A stretch of DNA of 44,113 nucleotides from Rhodococcus maanshanensis NBRC 100610 (GTDB taxonomy: Bacteria; Actinomycetota; Actinomycetes; Mycobacteriales; Mycobacteriaceae): the NCBI RefSeq assembly GCF_001894865.1, contig NZ_BCXA01000055.1, positions 1 through 44,113 on the forward strand, given 5' to 3'. Shown here piece after piece: positions 1 through 9,320 of this stretch (positions within the stretch are counted from its first letter, which is position 1; every line of letters begins with the position of its first letter). The notes beneath the pieces are model-generated. The model ran no database searches and was not told where the DNA came from. It saw nothing but the letters and a program-made list of their open reading frames with translations. The position numbers and the translations under genes were made by a program.

Positions 1-1954
1 CCGCGACGTCGCCGAGGGCGCCCGCCATCGGCCCGCCACCACCGCCCCCGCCGCCGCGGCCGGGGGCGCCGCCGTGCCCGTGCCCCGCCGACGCGGCCGG
101 ATTGTCGGAGACGATCGCGTCGAACTCGGTGGGCGGCACCGTCTCGGGCCACAGTTGGGCGTCGGTCGGTTCGGGCCCGGCAGGCACCGGGGCCGGATCC
201 GAGTGCGCGCCCTCCGGGTCCGGGTCGGCGAGCAGTGCCCGGAACAACGGACAGCGCTCGTCGAGCTCGATGATCGTCCCGCTGTCGATGATCCGGCCGT
301 CGTCGAGGACGGCGACCCGGTCCGCCAGGGTCAGCGTCGAGCGTCGGTGCGCGAGTATCAGCGTGGTCCGATCGTGCTGGGAGCGCAGGGTGTCGAAGAT
401 CGCGGCCTCGGTGGCGGCGTCGACGGCCGACGTGGCGTCGTCGAGGATCAGCAGCCGGGGGTCGACGAGCAGCGCGCGGGCCAGCGCGACCCGCTGGCGC
501 TGGCCGCCGGAGAGGGTGAGCCCGCGTTCCCCGACGACGGTGTCGTAGCCGTCGGGCAGCGCCTCGATGAACTCGTCGGCCTGCGCCATCTTCGCGGCGA
601 TCGCGATCTCCTCGGCGCTGGCGTCGGAGCGGCCGAGGGCGATGTTCGCGGAGATGGAGTCGGAGAACAGGAACGGCTCGTCGAAAACCAGCCCGACGGC
701 CTCGCGCAGCTGGTCGGCGCGCAGGTCCGACACGTCGACGGCCTGTCCGTCCGAGGTGAGTCCGACGCTCCCCGCGGTGGGCGCGTAGAAGCGCGGGAGC
801 AGCAGCGACAGTGCGGTCTTGCCGGATCCGGCCCTGCCGACGACGGCCACCGTCTCGCCGGGAGCGATATCGAGGTCCAGGTCCCGCAGCACCTCGCGGC
901 CGGTCTCGAAGCCGAACGTGACGCCGCGCAGCCGGACCCCGATCGGCCCCGGCGGCAACGGGATCGGCCGTGCCGGGTCCGCGACCGACGGCTCGGTGTC
1001 GATCACCTCGTAGACGCGTTCGACCGCCGCCCGTGACAGTTGGGCCATGATCACCACCGACGACAGCAGGCGGCTGATGTTCGACATGGTCGCCACGTAG
1101 GTCGCGAAGGCAAGGAAGGTGCCGACCGAGATCGAGCCGCGCAGCGCCAGTGCCCCGCCGAGGGCGATCACCCCGACCAGTCCGAGCTGCGGTAGCGCGG
1201 CCATCGTCGGGGTGAACCGCGAATTGATCCTGGCGGCCCGCATCCGTTCGGCGTACAGGCTGCGGCCGAGGCCCTCGAGGCGCTGTACCGCCCTGGCCTC
1301 CTGCCCGAATCCCTTGACCACCCGGACTCCGGTGACGGTCTCCTCCACGTGCTGCGCGAGGTCGGCGGCGCGTTGCTGGGCGGACCATGTGGCCGCGTAC
1401 AGCTTGGGCCGGATCAGCCAGACGACGAGCGAGACGGCCGGGACGACGAGCAGCGCGACAACGGTGAGCAGCGGGGAGAGGTAGGCCATCACCACGACCG
1501 CGAGCAGGAACTGGATCAGCGCGCCCGCGGACAGCGGGACCATGGCGAGCAGGCCCTGGACCAGCTGCAGATCGGTGATCGAGCGGGACACCACCTGCCC
1601 GGTGCGGATCTGGTCCTGGCCCGTGCCGTCGAGGCGTTGCAGCGAGCCGAGCAGCCCGAGCCGGAGGTCGTGCTGCACATCGATGGAGAGCCGACCGGCG
1701 AGCATCCGGCGACCGAACTGACAGCCGAACCGGACCACGGCCAGCGCCGCGATGGCCGCGGCCACGGTGGCGATCATCTCGGTGGCGCCACTGGTGGCGT
1801 CGTCGATCGCCATCCGGGTCAGAAGGGGGAAGGAGATGTCGATGATCGCGGCGATCACCGTGACCGTGAGCGCGCCGAGCACGACTGTCCGGTGGGCCCA
1901 GCATTCGGCCGTGAGCCGACGTATCCAGCCGCGTTCGCTCTCCGAGTTCGCCAT
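1..1954 (-). CDS. ABC exporter, permease-ATPase (3' end outside window)
   Basis: Multidrug/lipid-type ABC exporter. The visible 651 residues hold one membrane domain of about six helices (roughly residues 15-310) and one complete ATPase domain: Walker A GRAGSGKT near residue 372, signature LSGGQRQR near 480, Walker B LLILDDATSAVD near 505 and the H-loop LAHRR near 535. After the ATPase the frame stays open into a Gly-rich linker (GRGGGGGGGGP) and continues past the window edge. Gly-rich linkers of this kind join the two halves of the fused double exporters of actinobacteria (Rv0194 type, about 1,200 residues), so I infer that a second half follows; a half-transporter with a long tail is the alternative. 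The ATG at 1954 begins MANSESERGW; no clear Shine-Dalgarno is seen. It faces away from the MITE at 2001-2166. Confidence 0.9.
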   Translation of the reverse strand, partial: MANSESERGWIRRLTAECWAHRTVVLGALTVTVIAAIIDISFPLLTRMAIDDATSGATEMIATVAAAIAALAVVRFGCQFGRRMLAGRLSIDVQHDLRLGLLGSLQRLDGTGQDQIRTGQVVSRSITDLQLVQGLLAMVPLSAGALIQFLLAVVVMAYLSPLLTVVALLVVPAVSLVVWLIRPKLYAATWSAQQRAADLAQHVEETVTGVRVVKGFGQEARAVQRLEGLGRSLYAERMRAARINSRFTPTMAALPQLGLVGVIALGGALALRGSISVGTFLAFATYVATMSNISRLLSSVVIMAQLSRAAVERVYEVIDTEPSVADPARPIPLPPGPIGVRLRGVTFGFETGREVLRDLDLDIAPGETVAVVGRAGSGKTALSLLLPRFYAPTAGSVGLTSDGQAVDVSDLRADQLREAVGLVFDEPFLFSDSISANIALGRSDASAEEIAIAAKMAQADEFIEALPDGYDTVVGERGLTLSGGQRQRVALARALLVDPRLLILDDATSAVDAATEAAIFDTLRSQHDRTTLILAHRRSTLTLADRVAVLDDGRIIDSGTIIELDERCPLFRALLADPDPEGAHSDPAPVPAGPEPTDAQLWPETVPPTEFDAIVSDNPAASAGHGHGGAPGRGGGGGGGGPMAGALGDVA

Positions 1955-2000
1955 CGAAAACCACGGTAGCCCCGGGGTCCGACGCGGGCGCCTCAGGCCC

Positions 2001-2166
2001 TAGGGCATGTCTCCCAATCCCCGTTTCGGCGCCCCCGGCGCCCATTCGCCGCCCCGCTGCGTTGTCGTCGGCGCCGATACAACCCCGGTATCGGCTTCTC
2101 CTCCGCCTTGCCGGACGACGAATGCTTCGCCGGGTGCATCCGAGTGGGATTGGGAGACACGCCCTA
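2001..2166. mobile_element. MITE-like non-autonomous element with terminal inverted repeats
   Basis: The left end GGGCATGTCTCCCAATCCC (2003-2021) and the reverse complement of the right end (2146-2164), GGGCGTGTCTCCCAATCCC, differ at one of 19 positions. Both ends are flanked by TA (2001-2002 and 2165-2166; CTAG if one more base is counted on each side), as expected for a target-site duplication. The 162-bp interior has no ORF. It carries a central hairpin, GCCGATAC (2073-2080) pairing with GTATCGGC (2088-2095), and further imperfect symmetry around it. These are the hallmarks of a miniature inverted-repeat element mobilised in trans. The right-hand TA is part of the TAG stop codon of the ABC permease gene. 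The transposase family (TA/CTAG-targeting IS5- or IS630-like) cannot be decided from this copy. Confidence 0.8.
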
Positions 2167-2925
2167 GGTGATGTCGCGGGCTCGCGTCAGCCACCAGCCG
2201 AGGCCGCCGGACAGCGCCGCCCAGGCCAGCAGGGCGATCGGCGCGAGCGGCCATGGCGCGGTGTCGGAGACCCCGTCGGTGGCCGCACCGAGCACGGTGG
2301 ACAGGGTCAGCGCGCCGGGCAACCACTGCACGACCGATCCCGCGCCGAACCCGGCGAGGATCGCGCCGACGATCATCTCGCCGACCGGGTACCAGGCCAG
2401 CAGTGCGATTGCGGCGCCGATCGAGGAGGCGAACGCCAGTCCGAGTCCGGCCCCGATCAGCGACCAGGCGATGGACGTCAGCACCCCGGCGGCGAGCAGT
2501 CCCGCCAGCGCGCCGTCGAATTCCAGGGCGCCGCCGAAGGCGGTGAGACAGATCGCCGCGAGGGCGAGGGCCGCGATCGCGTACAGCGCGCCGAACGCCG
2601 CCGTCACGATCAGTTTCGCGGCGAGCACCCGGTCCCGGTCCGAGGAGGTGAGGAAGGTTGGAGTCAGTGTGCTGTACCGGAATTCGGTGCCCGCATTCAC
2701 CGCCCCGAACAGGCCGGCGAACAGGGCAACCCAGCCGATCGTGACGAAGAGCCCGACGTTCGCCGCGCTGGTGGTGAGCTCGGCGTCCATGGTGGTGAGG
2801 GTGTCGTCGACGGCCGCGAAGATCGCGCCTGCGAACAGGGCGACCGCCAGCGGTGCGATCGCAAGCGCCCACCAGAAGCGCAGGGTGGTGACCTTGCGGA
2901 GTTCGGCGGTGAGCAGCGCGGTCAT
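2164..2925 (-). CDS. ABC-2 type transporter permease subunit
   Basis: Membrane subunit of an ABC transporter, 253 residues, with about six hydrophobic helices (near residues 18-40, 60-80, 102-130, 140-160, 168-195 and 222-245). The N-terminus MTALLTAELRKVTTLRFWW is typical of ABC-2 permeases, where a cytoplasmic stretch with basic residues precedes helix 1. The ATG overlaps the stop of the upstream ATPase gene by 4 bp (ATGA), so the two are translationally coupled and form a two-gene exporter. The substrate is unknown. The TAG stop lies exactly at the right boundary of a MITE; the pre-insertion sequence would also have read TAG there, so the protein is probably unaltered. Confidence 0.88.
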   Translation of the reverse strand: MTALLTAELRKVTTLRFWWALAIAPLAVALFAGAIFAAVDDTLTTMDAELTTSAANVGLFVTIGWVALFAGLFGAVNAGTEFRYSTLTPTFLTSSDRDRVLAAKLIVTAAFGALYAIAALALAAICLTAFGGALEFDGALAGLLAAGVLTSIAWSLIGAGLGLAFASSIGAAIALLAWYPVGEMIVGAILAGFGAGSVVQWLPGALTLSTVLGAATDGVSDTAPWPLAPIALLAWAALSGGLGWWLTRARDIT

Positions 2926-3875
2926 CGGGGACCTCCGTAGGGGTGGCCCGGCGGGTACTCGGCGGCATACCGGCCGGATGTCATCGACAGGAACACCTGC
3001 TCGAGGTCCACCGGCTCGGCGGTGGCGCCGAAGATGCGGACCCCGGCGGGCTGCGCGATGGCGGCGATCGTGTCGAGCTCGGCGCCGGTGACCGCGAGGC
3101 GGCCGTCGGGCAGCACCTGGGCGTCGGTGATCCCGTTGGCGGCCAGGGCGATCGCCAGGGTGGCGGGGTCGGAGCCCGCGATGAGGATCCGCCCCTGGCG
3201 TGAGCGCCGCAGTTCATCGATGCCGCCCTGGTAGACGAGGCGGCCCTCGTTCACGATGACCAGGCGGTCGACGGTCTGCTCCACCTCGCGCAGGATGTGG
3301 CTGGACACGAGGACCGTGCGGCCGGATCGGGCGAACGCCCTGAGGAATTCGCGCAACCAGGCGATGCCCTCGGGGTCGAGGCCGTTCGCGGGTTCGTCGA
3401 GGACCAGCATCTGCGGATCGCCGAGCAGGGCGGTGGCCAGCGCGAGACGCTGACGCATGCCGAGCGAGAAGGTGCCTGCCTTCTGGTTGGCGGCCTGTTC
3501 GAGCCCGACCAGCGCCAGCACCTGTCGGGCTCGGGAGTCGGGGAGTCCGGTCGCGGCCGTGTAGACGAGGAGATGACCGAGCGCGGTGCGGTTCGGGTGC
3601 AGGCTGAGCGAATCGAGCACCGCGCCGACCACGCGGGCGGGTTGCGTGAGCTCCGCGAACGGCACGCCCGCGACGGTGGCGCTGCCCGCGGTCGGCCGGA
3701 TCAGGCCGAGCAGCATGCGCAGGGTGGTGGTCTTGCCCGCGCCGTTCGGGCCGAGGAACCCGGTGATCGACCCCTGTGGCACGGTGAAGCTCAGATCCGA
3801 TACGGCGTCAACGGTTTTGAACCGCTTGGTCAGTCCGATCGCCTCGAGTGCCGCCGGGTATCCCCCTGCGCTCAT
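2922..3875 (-). CDS. ABC transporter ATP-binding protein (DrrA/CcmA type)
   Basis: ATPase partner of the permease downstream, 317 residues. Walker A GPNGAGKTT is at about residues 42-50, the signature SLGMRQR at 137-143, Walker B MLVLDEP at 156-162 followed by the D-loop NGLDPEG, and the switch His in SSHILREVE. A C-terminal domain of about 100 residues follows (roughly 205-305), as in the ABC-2 exporter ATPases that often move drugs, antibiotics or polysaccharides. The start has a strong Shine-Dalgarno (GGAGGGAGGG about 8 nt upstream). It heads a two-gene operon with the permease through a 4-bp overlap. The substrate cannot be inferred from sequence. Confidence 0.93.
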   Translation of the reverse strand: MSAGGYPAALEAIGLTKRFKTVDAVSDLSFTVPQGSITGFLGPNGAGKTTTLRMLLGLIRPTAGSATVAGVPFAELTQPARVVGAVLDSLSLHPNRTALGHLLVYTAATGLPDSRARQVLALVGLEQAANQKAGTFSLGMRQRLALATALLGDPQMLVLDEPANGLDPEGIAWLREFLRAFARSGRTVLVSSHILREVEQTVDRLVIVNEGRLVYQGGIDELRRSRQGRILIAGSDPATLAIALAANGITDAQVLPDGRLAVTGAELDTIAAIAQPAGVRIFGATAEPVDLEQVFLSMTSGRYAAEYPPGHPYGGPR

Positions 3876-3946
3876 GCCGTGCCCTCCCTCCGTGATGGCG
3901 TCAGCCTATCCGCGGAGGGAGGGGCGGGCCGATCGCCCGCGTGGTT

Positions 3947-4804
3947 TCAGTTCTGCAGGCCGAGCGCTGTGGCGAGTGCGGAGAGGGCGGGCAGCTGGTC
4001 GCCGTCGACGGGGAGTGCCTGGATGGCGACATGGTTCGCGCCAGCATCGAGGTGTTCGGTGAGGCGGGCGGCGATCGCGGCGGCATCGCCGTGCGCGACG
4101 AGGGCGTCGATCACCCGGTCGCTGCCGCCGTCGGAGAGTTCGGCCTCGGTGAATCCGAGCCGGGTGAGGTTCGCGATGTAGTTCTGTAGGTGCAGATACG
4201 GGTTCTCGACGACGGGGCGGCCGATCGCCCGTGCGGCCGCGGCGTCGGTGTCGAGCACGATCTTGTGCTCGGGTGCGAGAAGCGGTCCGGGGCCGAGCAA
4301 CTCGCGCGCCTCGCGGGTGTGCTCGGGTGTGGTCAGGTAGGGGTGCGCGCCCGCGGTGCGGTCCGCGGCGAGCCTGAGCACGCGCGGCCCGAGGGCCGCG
4401 AGGACACGGCGGCCGGCGGGGACCCCTGCCGCGTCGAGTTCGTCGAGATAGGAGACGAGTGCCTGGTAGGGCTTCGCGTAGACCTGTCCGGAGTGCTCGG
4501 GATGACCGGCGCCGATGCCGAGCAGGAACCTGCCCGGGTGGCGCGCCTCCAGTCGGTGGAACGACGCGGCGACCTCGGCGGCGGGGGAGACCCAGATGTT
4601 GGTGATCCCGGTGGCGACGGTGAGACCGGTGGTCGCGTCGAGCAGGGACTCGGCGGTCACGAGGTCCGCGGGTGGGGAGCCGCCGAGCCAGACGGTGCCG
4701 TAGCCCAGTCGTTCCAGCGCCTGCCCGAACTCGGGAGTCGCAAAGTACGCGGGCTGCCACACACCGATTCGACCGAGGTCGGGGGTTTCTTCGATGACGC
4801 TCAT
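3947..4804 (-). CDS. LLM class F420-dependent oxidoreductase
   Basis: Luciferase-like monooxygenase-fold enzyme, 285 residues, of the short actinobacterial type (TIGR03620-like) expected to use coenzyme F420 rather than FMN. Visible family features are the first strand GRIGVWQPAYF, the segment LGYGTVWLGGSPPADL, the central TGITNIWVSPAAEVAASFHRLE, and GRFLLGIGAGHPE, which forms part of the cofactor site. The ATG at 4804 has GGAGAG about 6 nt upstream; an in-frame ATG at 4831 would add nine residues (MASKSDGEP). It is divergent from an MFS transporter with a 111-bp shared promoter region. The substrate is unknown. Confidence 0.88.
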   Translation of the reverse strand: MSVIEETPDLGRIGVWQPAYFATPEFGQALERLGYGTVWLGGSPPADLVTAESLLDATTGLTVATGITNIWVSPAAEVAASFHRLEARHPGRFLLGIGAGHPEHSGQVYAKPYQALVSYLDELDAAGVPAGRRVLAALGPRVLRLAADRTAGAHPYLTTPEHTREARELLGPGPLLAPEHKIVLDTDAAAARAIGRPVVENPYLHLQNYIANLTRLGFTEAELSDGGSDRVIDALVAHGDAAAIAARLTEHLDAGANHVAIQALPVDGDQLPALSALATALGLQN

Positions 4805-4915
4805 GGGCTCTCCGTCCGATTTGCTTGCCATAGGGGTGCTTTGCGCAACCCCGAGTCGCGGGCGTTCATTCCGGCAGCTGATTCGGCGATTCTCGGCGGG
4901 TCTAGCCTGCTGGTC

Positions 4916-6094
4916 ATGGTGGTTACCGGGGGCAACGATCGGATGCTCGTGCTGCGCGCGAGCCTCACGCTGGCCGTCGCCATGGGGCTGGGCCGGTTCG
5001 CGTTCACGCCGATCCTGCCGCTGATGGTGAGTCAGGCTGGGCTGACCGCGGAGTCCGCGGCCACGCTGGCGACCGCGAACTACCTCGGCTACCTGGTGGG
5101 CGCGGTGGTGGCGATCTTCGCGCACTGGATTCCAAGGAGCAGGGCGGCTCTGCGGGTCTCGCTGGTGCTGCTGATCGCGACGTTGGCGTTGATGCCCGCG
5201 GCCGAGTCGATGTCGCTGTGGTTGACGCTGCGGTTCCTGGCCGGTGTCGCCAGTGCGGTGCTGTTCGTGTTCACCGCGCGGGTGGCGCACCAGCAGGTCA
5301 GGGGCGGCGGGGACGGCGTCGGCTGGGTGTTCGGCGGCATCGGGGCCGGAATCGCGTTGTCCGGTTGCGCGCTTCTCGCGCTGGGGTCCGGCGGATCGTG
5401 GCGGGTGAGTTGGCTGGTGGTGGCCGCGTTGGCGGCGGTACTGGCGCTGTTCGCGTGGTCGCTGCCCGGCGGTGAACCGGTGGCCGCTGCCTCGGCGGGC
5501 GGGCCGACGCCGGTGTCGCGCCGGGCGCGGAGGAGGTTCGCCTGGCTGATGGCGGCCTACTTCTGCGAGGGCGTCGGATACATCGTGTCCGCCACCTTCA
5601 TCGTCGCCGCGGTGGCATCCATCGGATCGGCGACCTGGCTGGGCGGCGCGGTGTGGATCGCGGTCGGGCTGGCCGGGCTGCCGTCCTGCGTGCTGTGGAT
5701 CAGGCTGTCACGCAGGCACTCCCGGGTGGCGATGCTCGCGGTCGCCTTCGTCGTCCAGGTCGTCGGGGTCGGGGCCTCGGCGCTCTTCGATTCGGCGGCG
5801 GTGCAGTTGCTGGCGGCGCTGGCCTTCGGTGGCACCTTCATGGGGATCGTGATGCTGACGCTCGCGGAGGGCACCGAACTGGTGGGCCCGCGTGCCCCCG
5901 CGATCGGCACGGCGCTGTACGGGCTCGGCCAGGTGCTCGGCCCGTTGCTGGTCGCGCCACTGCTCGACACCGGCTACTCGCGCTCCCTCGCCGTGGCGGC
6001 CGGAATCCTGGTGCTCGGGTTGGCTTTTCTGGTGCCGCTGTTGCGGACCCAGCGGGTGAATGCGCCGGAACCGGAGCAGGTCAGCTCACGCTGA
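4916..6094 (+). CDS. YbfB/YjiJ family MFS transporter
   Basis: Twelve-helix major facilitator of 392 residues. The motif MGLGRFAFTPILPLM at the end of helix 1 is diagnostic of the YbfB/YjiJ group, whose substrates are mostly unknown. Helices run almost continuously, with a central cytoplasmic loop rich in Arg (PVSRRARRRF) between the two six-helix halves. The ATG at 4916 (MVVTGGNDRM) puts the first helix at the expected distance; the open frame upstream is antisense to the LLM gene and is not coding. No good Shine-Dalgarno is visible. It is transcribed divergently from the LLM oxidoreductase, so the pair may be co-regulated. Confidence 0.88.
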   Translation: MVVTGGNDRMLVLRASLTLAVAMGLGRFAFTPILPLMVSQAGLTAESAATLATANYLGYLVGAVVAIFAHWIPRSRAALRVSLVLLIATLALMPAAESMSLWLTLRFLAGVASAVLFVFTARVAHQQVRGGGDGVGWVFGGIGAGIALSGCALLALGSGGSWRVSWLVVAALAAVLALFAWSLPGGEPVAAASAGGPTPVSRRARRRFAWLMAAYFCEGVGYIVSATFIVAAVASIGSATWLGGAVWIAVGLAGLPSCVLWIRLSRRHSRVAMLAVAFVVQVVGVGASALFDSAAVQLLAALAFGGTFMGIVMLTLAEGTELVGPRAPAIGTALYGLGQVLGPLLVAPLLDTGYSRSLAVAAGILVLGLAFLVPLLRTQRVNAPEPEQVSSR

Positions 6095-6134
6095 AGCGCC
6101 ATTTCTGTCGGATCCCCGGCGTACCATCGCATGT

Positions 6135-8090
<1,956 letters not shown>

Positions 8091-8093
8091 ATG

Positions 8094-8135
8094 CGCACGT
8101 CCCCGTGGCCATCGAGGTGACCACGGGGGCGTGCG
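8094..8135 (+). terminator. Hairpin terminator after the DUF222/HNH gene
   Basis: Arms at 8094-8108 (CGCACGTCCCCGTGG) and 8121-8135 pair over 15 bp with one G-T wobble and a 12-nt loop, starting 3 nt after the stop codon. There is no U-run, which is common for actinobacterial hairpin terminators. Being symmetrical, it could act on both strands. Confidence 0.7.
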
Positions 8136-8140
8136 GCAGG

Positions 8141-8177
8141 GTTCGAGCGACTACTCCCGGGCATCGACTTCTTCTGG
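8141..8177 (-). pseudogene. Remnant of a second DUF305 gene 3' end
   Basis: Read on the minus strand this segment is CAGAAGAAGTCGATGCCCGG followed by GAGTAG. The intact DUF305 gene ends CAGATGAAGTCGATGCTCGG followed by GCAGTAG, coding QMKSMLGQ-stop. The copy differs by two substitutions and a one-base deletion that removes the stop from frame. Nothing of the rest of the DUF305 gene remains upstream of it. It is a decayed fragment created by duplication or left by deletion. Confidence 0.6.
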
Positions 8178-8263
8178 CTCCGCTAGGCGAAACGCCCAAG
8201 CCCTCCTCGGCGATAGACAAGGTAGGGCGGGGAAATCTCCCGAAATCAATGAGGTGAACCAAG

Positions 8264-8362
8264 ATGGGTAGCGTCGGAATCGATTTCAATCTGGCATTCG
8301 ATGCATTTTTGAAGTGGTTGAAGGTTACGTTCGGCCTCGGCGGAGGTGCCGGCATCAGCTAA
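8264..8362 (+). CDS. Small ORF, 32-residue amphipathic peptide (unrecognised)
   Basis: ATG at 8264 with a good Shine-Dalgarno (GAGGTG, 7 nt upstream), ending TAA at 8362. The peptide begins MGSVGIDFNLAFDAFLKWLK, followed by VTFGLGGGAGIS. The middle (residues 6-23) has alternating hydrophobic/aromatic and polar residues and could form an amphipathic helix; the tail is Gly-rich. A terminator-like hairpin with a T-run follows at 8380-8430, so the ORF forms a complete small transcription unit. It lies in DNA visibly lower in GC than its neighbours, and its codons use A/T at third positions often, unlike the rest of the window. I do not recognise a family; short membrane-active or pore-type peptides, as known in Corynebacteriales, are a speculation only. 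Confidence 0.5.
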   Translation: MGSVGIDFNLAFDAFLKWLKVTFGLGGGAGIS

Positions 8363-8379
8363 ATCAAGAGCCCTTGAGC

Positions 8380-8430
8380 GAATGGCCTTCTGTAACGAAT
8401 CTCGAATCTGCCAGGGGCCATTCTCTTTTT
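8380..8430 (+). terminator. Rho-independent-like terminator after the small ORF
   Basis: GAATGGCC (8380-8387) pairs perfectly with GGCCATTC (8416-8423), followed directly by TCTTTTT. The loop is long (28 nt). A hairpin with a T-run is unusual in this GC-rich window and supports the small ORF at 8264 being transcribed. Confidence 0.5.
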
Positions 8431-8478
8431 GCGTGGATCGCTGGCATCGCCGGGCGGATCGCGGGATTCTCCTCTGGT

Positions 8479-8532
8479 TCAGTACCTTTCACTGCCCCCA
8501 GTCGACGCGCTGAAATCAAACGAACCCCGCAT
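8479..8532 (-). CDS. Possible 17-residue peptide ORF with strong RBS
   Basis: ATG at 8532 preceded by AAGGAGA at 6 nt spacing, encoding MRGSFDFSASTGGSERY and ending TGA. The ribosome-binding site is among the best in the window, but 17 codons is too short to judge coding potential. It lies antisense to the small ORF at 8264, in the same lower-GC island. It could be a leader peptide or chance. Confidence 0.2.
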   Translation of the reverse strand: MRGSFDFSASTGGSERY

Positions 8533-8572
8533 CGTCAGTCTCCTTGGTTGCTCCACACCCAAATCTGAACGC

Positions 8573-8651
8573 GCGCACGCCCCCGCGGCCACCAGGGTGA
8601 CCACGGGGACGTGCGTTCGGGCGACTACTGCCCGAGCATCGACTTCATCTG
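8573..8651. repeat. Direct repeat copy B (functional DUF305 3' end plus hairpin)
   Basis: Second copy of the repeat described at 8093-8177. Here the coding part is the real C-terminus and stop codon of the DUF305 lipoprotein gene, and the hairpin part its terminator. Confidence 0.8.
8574..8615 (-). terminator. Hairpin terminator of the DUF305 gene
   Basis: Arms CGCACGCCCCCGCGG (8574-8588) and CCACGGGGACGTGCG (8601-8615) pair over 15 bp, two of the pairs being non-Watson-Crick (C-A on one strand, G-T on the other). It begins 9 nt beyond the stop codon of the DUF305 gene. Confidence 0.65.
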
Positions 8652-9254
8652 AGTGATCTCGGCCTCCTGGCCTGCGATGATCTTCTGCGCGAGCTCCTCG
8701 ACCTGCTCGCTCTGTCCGTCCTGGACGATCGTCGTTGACGAATCCACCGCGCCCTGATGGTGCGCGATCATCATCTCGAGCCACGCCCGGTCGAACTCGG
8801 CGCCCGAGGCCTGCTCGAGCTGCGTCATCTGGTCCGCGGTCATCATTCCGCCGCCGTCGCCATGGCCCATGTCGGCATGGCTCATGTCGGCCGCCATCGT
8901 GGGCACGCCCCACTCGGTGAGCCACCCCGTCATCTGCGCGATCTCGGGGTCCTGGGCGGCCTTGATCTGGCCGGCCAGCGCCAACAGTTCGGCGTTCTGG
9001 GTGCGGCCCTCGGCGAGCTCCGCCATCTCCACGGCCTGCTGGTGATGCGGAATCATCATCTGCACCCACATGACGTCGGCGTTGTTGTGCGCTTCCGGCG
9101 ACGCGGACTGGGCCGAACTCGAGGTCATGGACGCCCCGCCCATCGAATCCATCGAGTGGCCGGATCCGGAGTCGTCGTCGGAGCAGCCCGCGATCAGGGC
9201 GACGGCGGCAGCGGCTGCGGCGATCAGGCCGGCGGTCTTGGTACGTGTGTTCAT
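8625..9254 (-). CDS. DUF305 domain lipoprotein
   Basis: Exported protein of 209 residues. Signal peptide 1-23 with lipobox LIAGC, lipidation at Cys24, then a Ser/Gly/Met/His-rich linker. Two DUF305 (ferritin-like four-helix) half-motifs follow: MWVQMMIPHHQQAVEMA near 62-78 and AWLEMMIAHHQGAVDSS near 157-173, each with paired His. A Met/His-rich loop (MSHADMGHGDGGGMM, about 124-138) lies between them. These are likely metal-binding features, and the family is often found near copper-handling genes, though its function is not established. Start: the ATG at 9254 has AAGGA 7 nt upstream. A DUF6153 gene lies 66 bp upstream on the same strand; the pair is a recurring actinobacterial arrangement. 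Confidence 0.92.
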   Translation of the reverse strand: MNTRTKTAGLIAAAAAAVALIAGCSDDDSGSGHSMDSMGGASMTSSSAQSASPEAHNNADVMWVQMMIPHHQQAVEMAELAEGRTQNAELLALAGQIKAAQDPEIAQMTGWLTEWGVPTMAADMSHADMGHGDGGGMMTADQMTQLEQASGAEFDRAWLEMMIAHHQGAVDSSTTIVQDGQSEQVEELAQKIIAGQEAEITQMKSMLGQ

Positions 9255-9320
9255 TGTTGTTCCTTGGTCTTTCGAGCGGATCAGTGGCCGAACTGCGTCG
9301 GGCGCGACGCAGTGGCCCTG

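Larger units (their letters stand above)
8093..8177. repeat. Direct repeat copy A of the DUF305 3' end plus terminator hairpin
   Basis: This 85-bp stretch aligns with 8573-8651 in the same orientation at about 87% identity, with gaps of 6 and 1 nt. The repeat unit is the hairpin (8094-8135) plus sequence corresponding to the last codons of the DUF305 gene. The two copies bracket the lower-GC segment at about 8178-8572. Confidence 0.8.

Noticed and set aside
2000-2968. 322-codon minus-strand frame running through the MITE and the permease gene
   Set aside because: It overlaps the permease gene in another frame and is Arg/His/Gly-rich; the permease frame has clear membrane helices and ATGA coupling to its ATPase.
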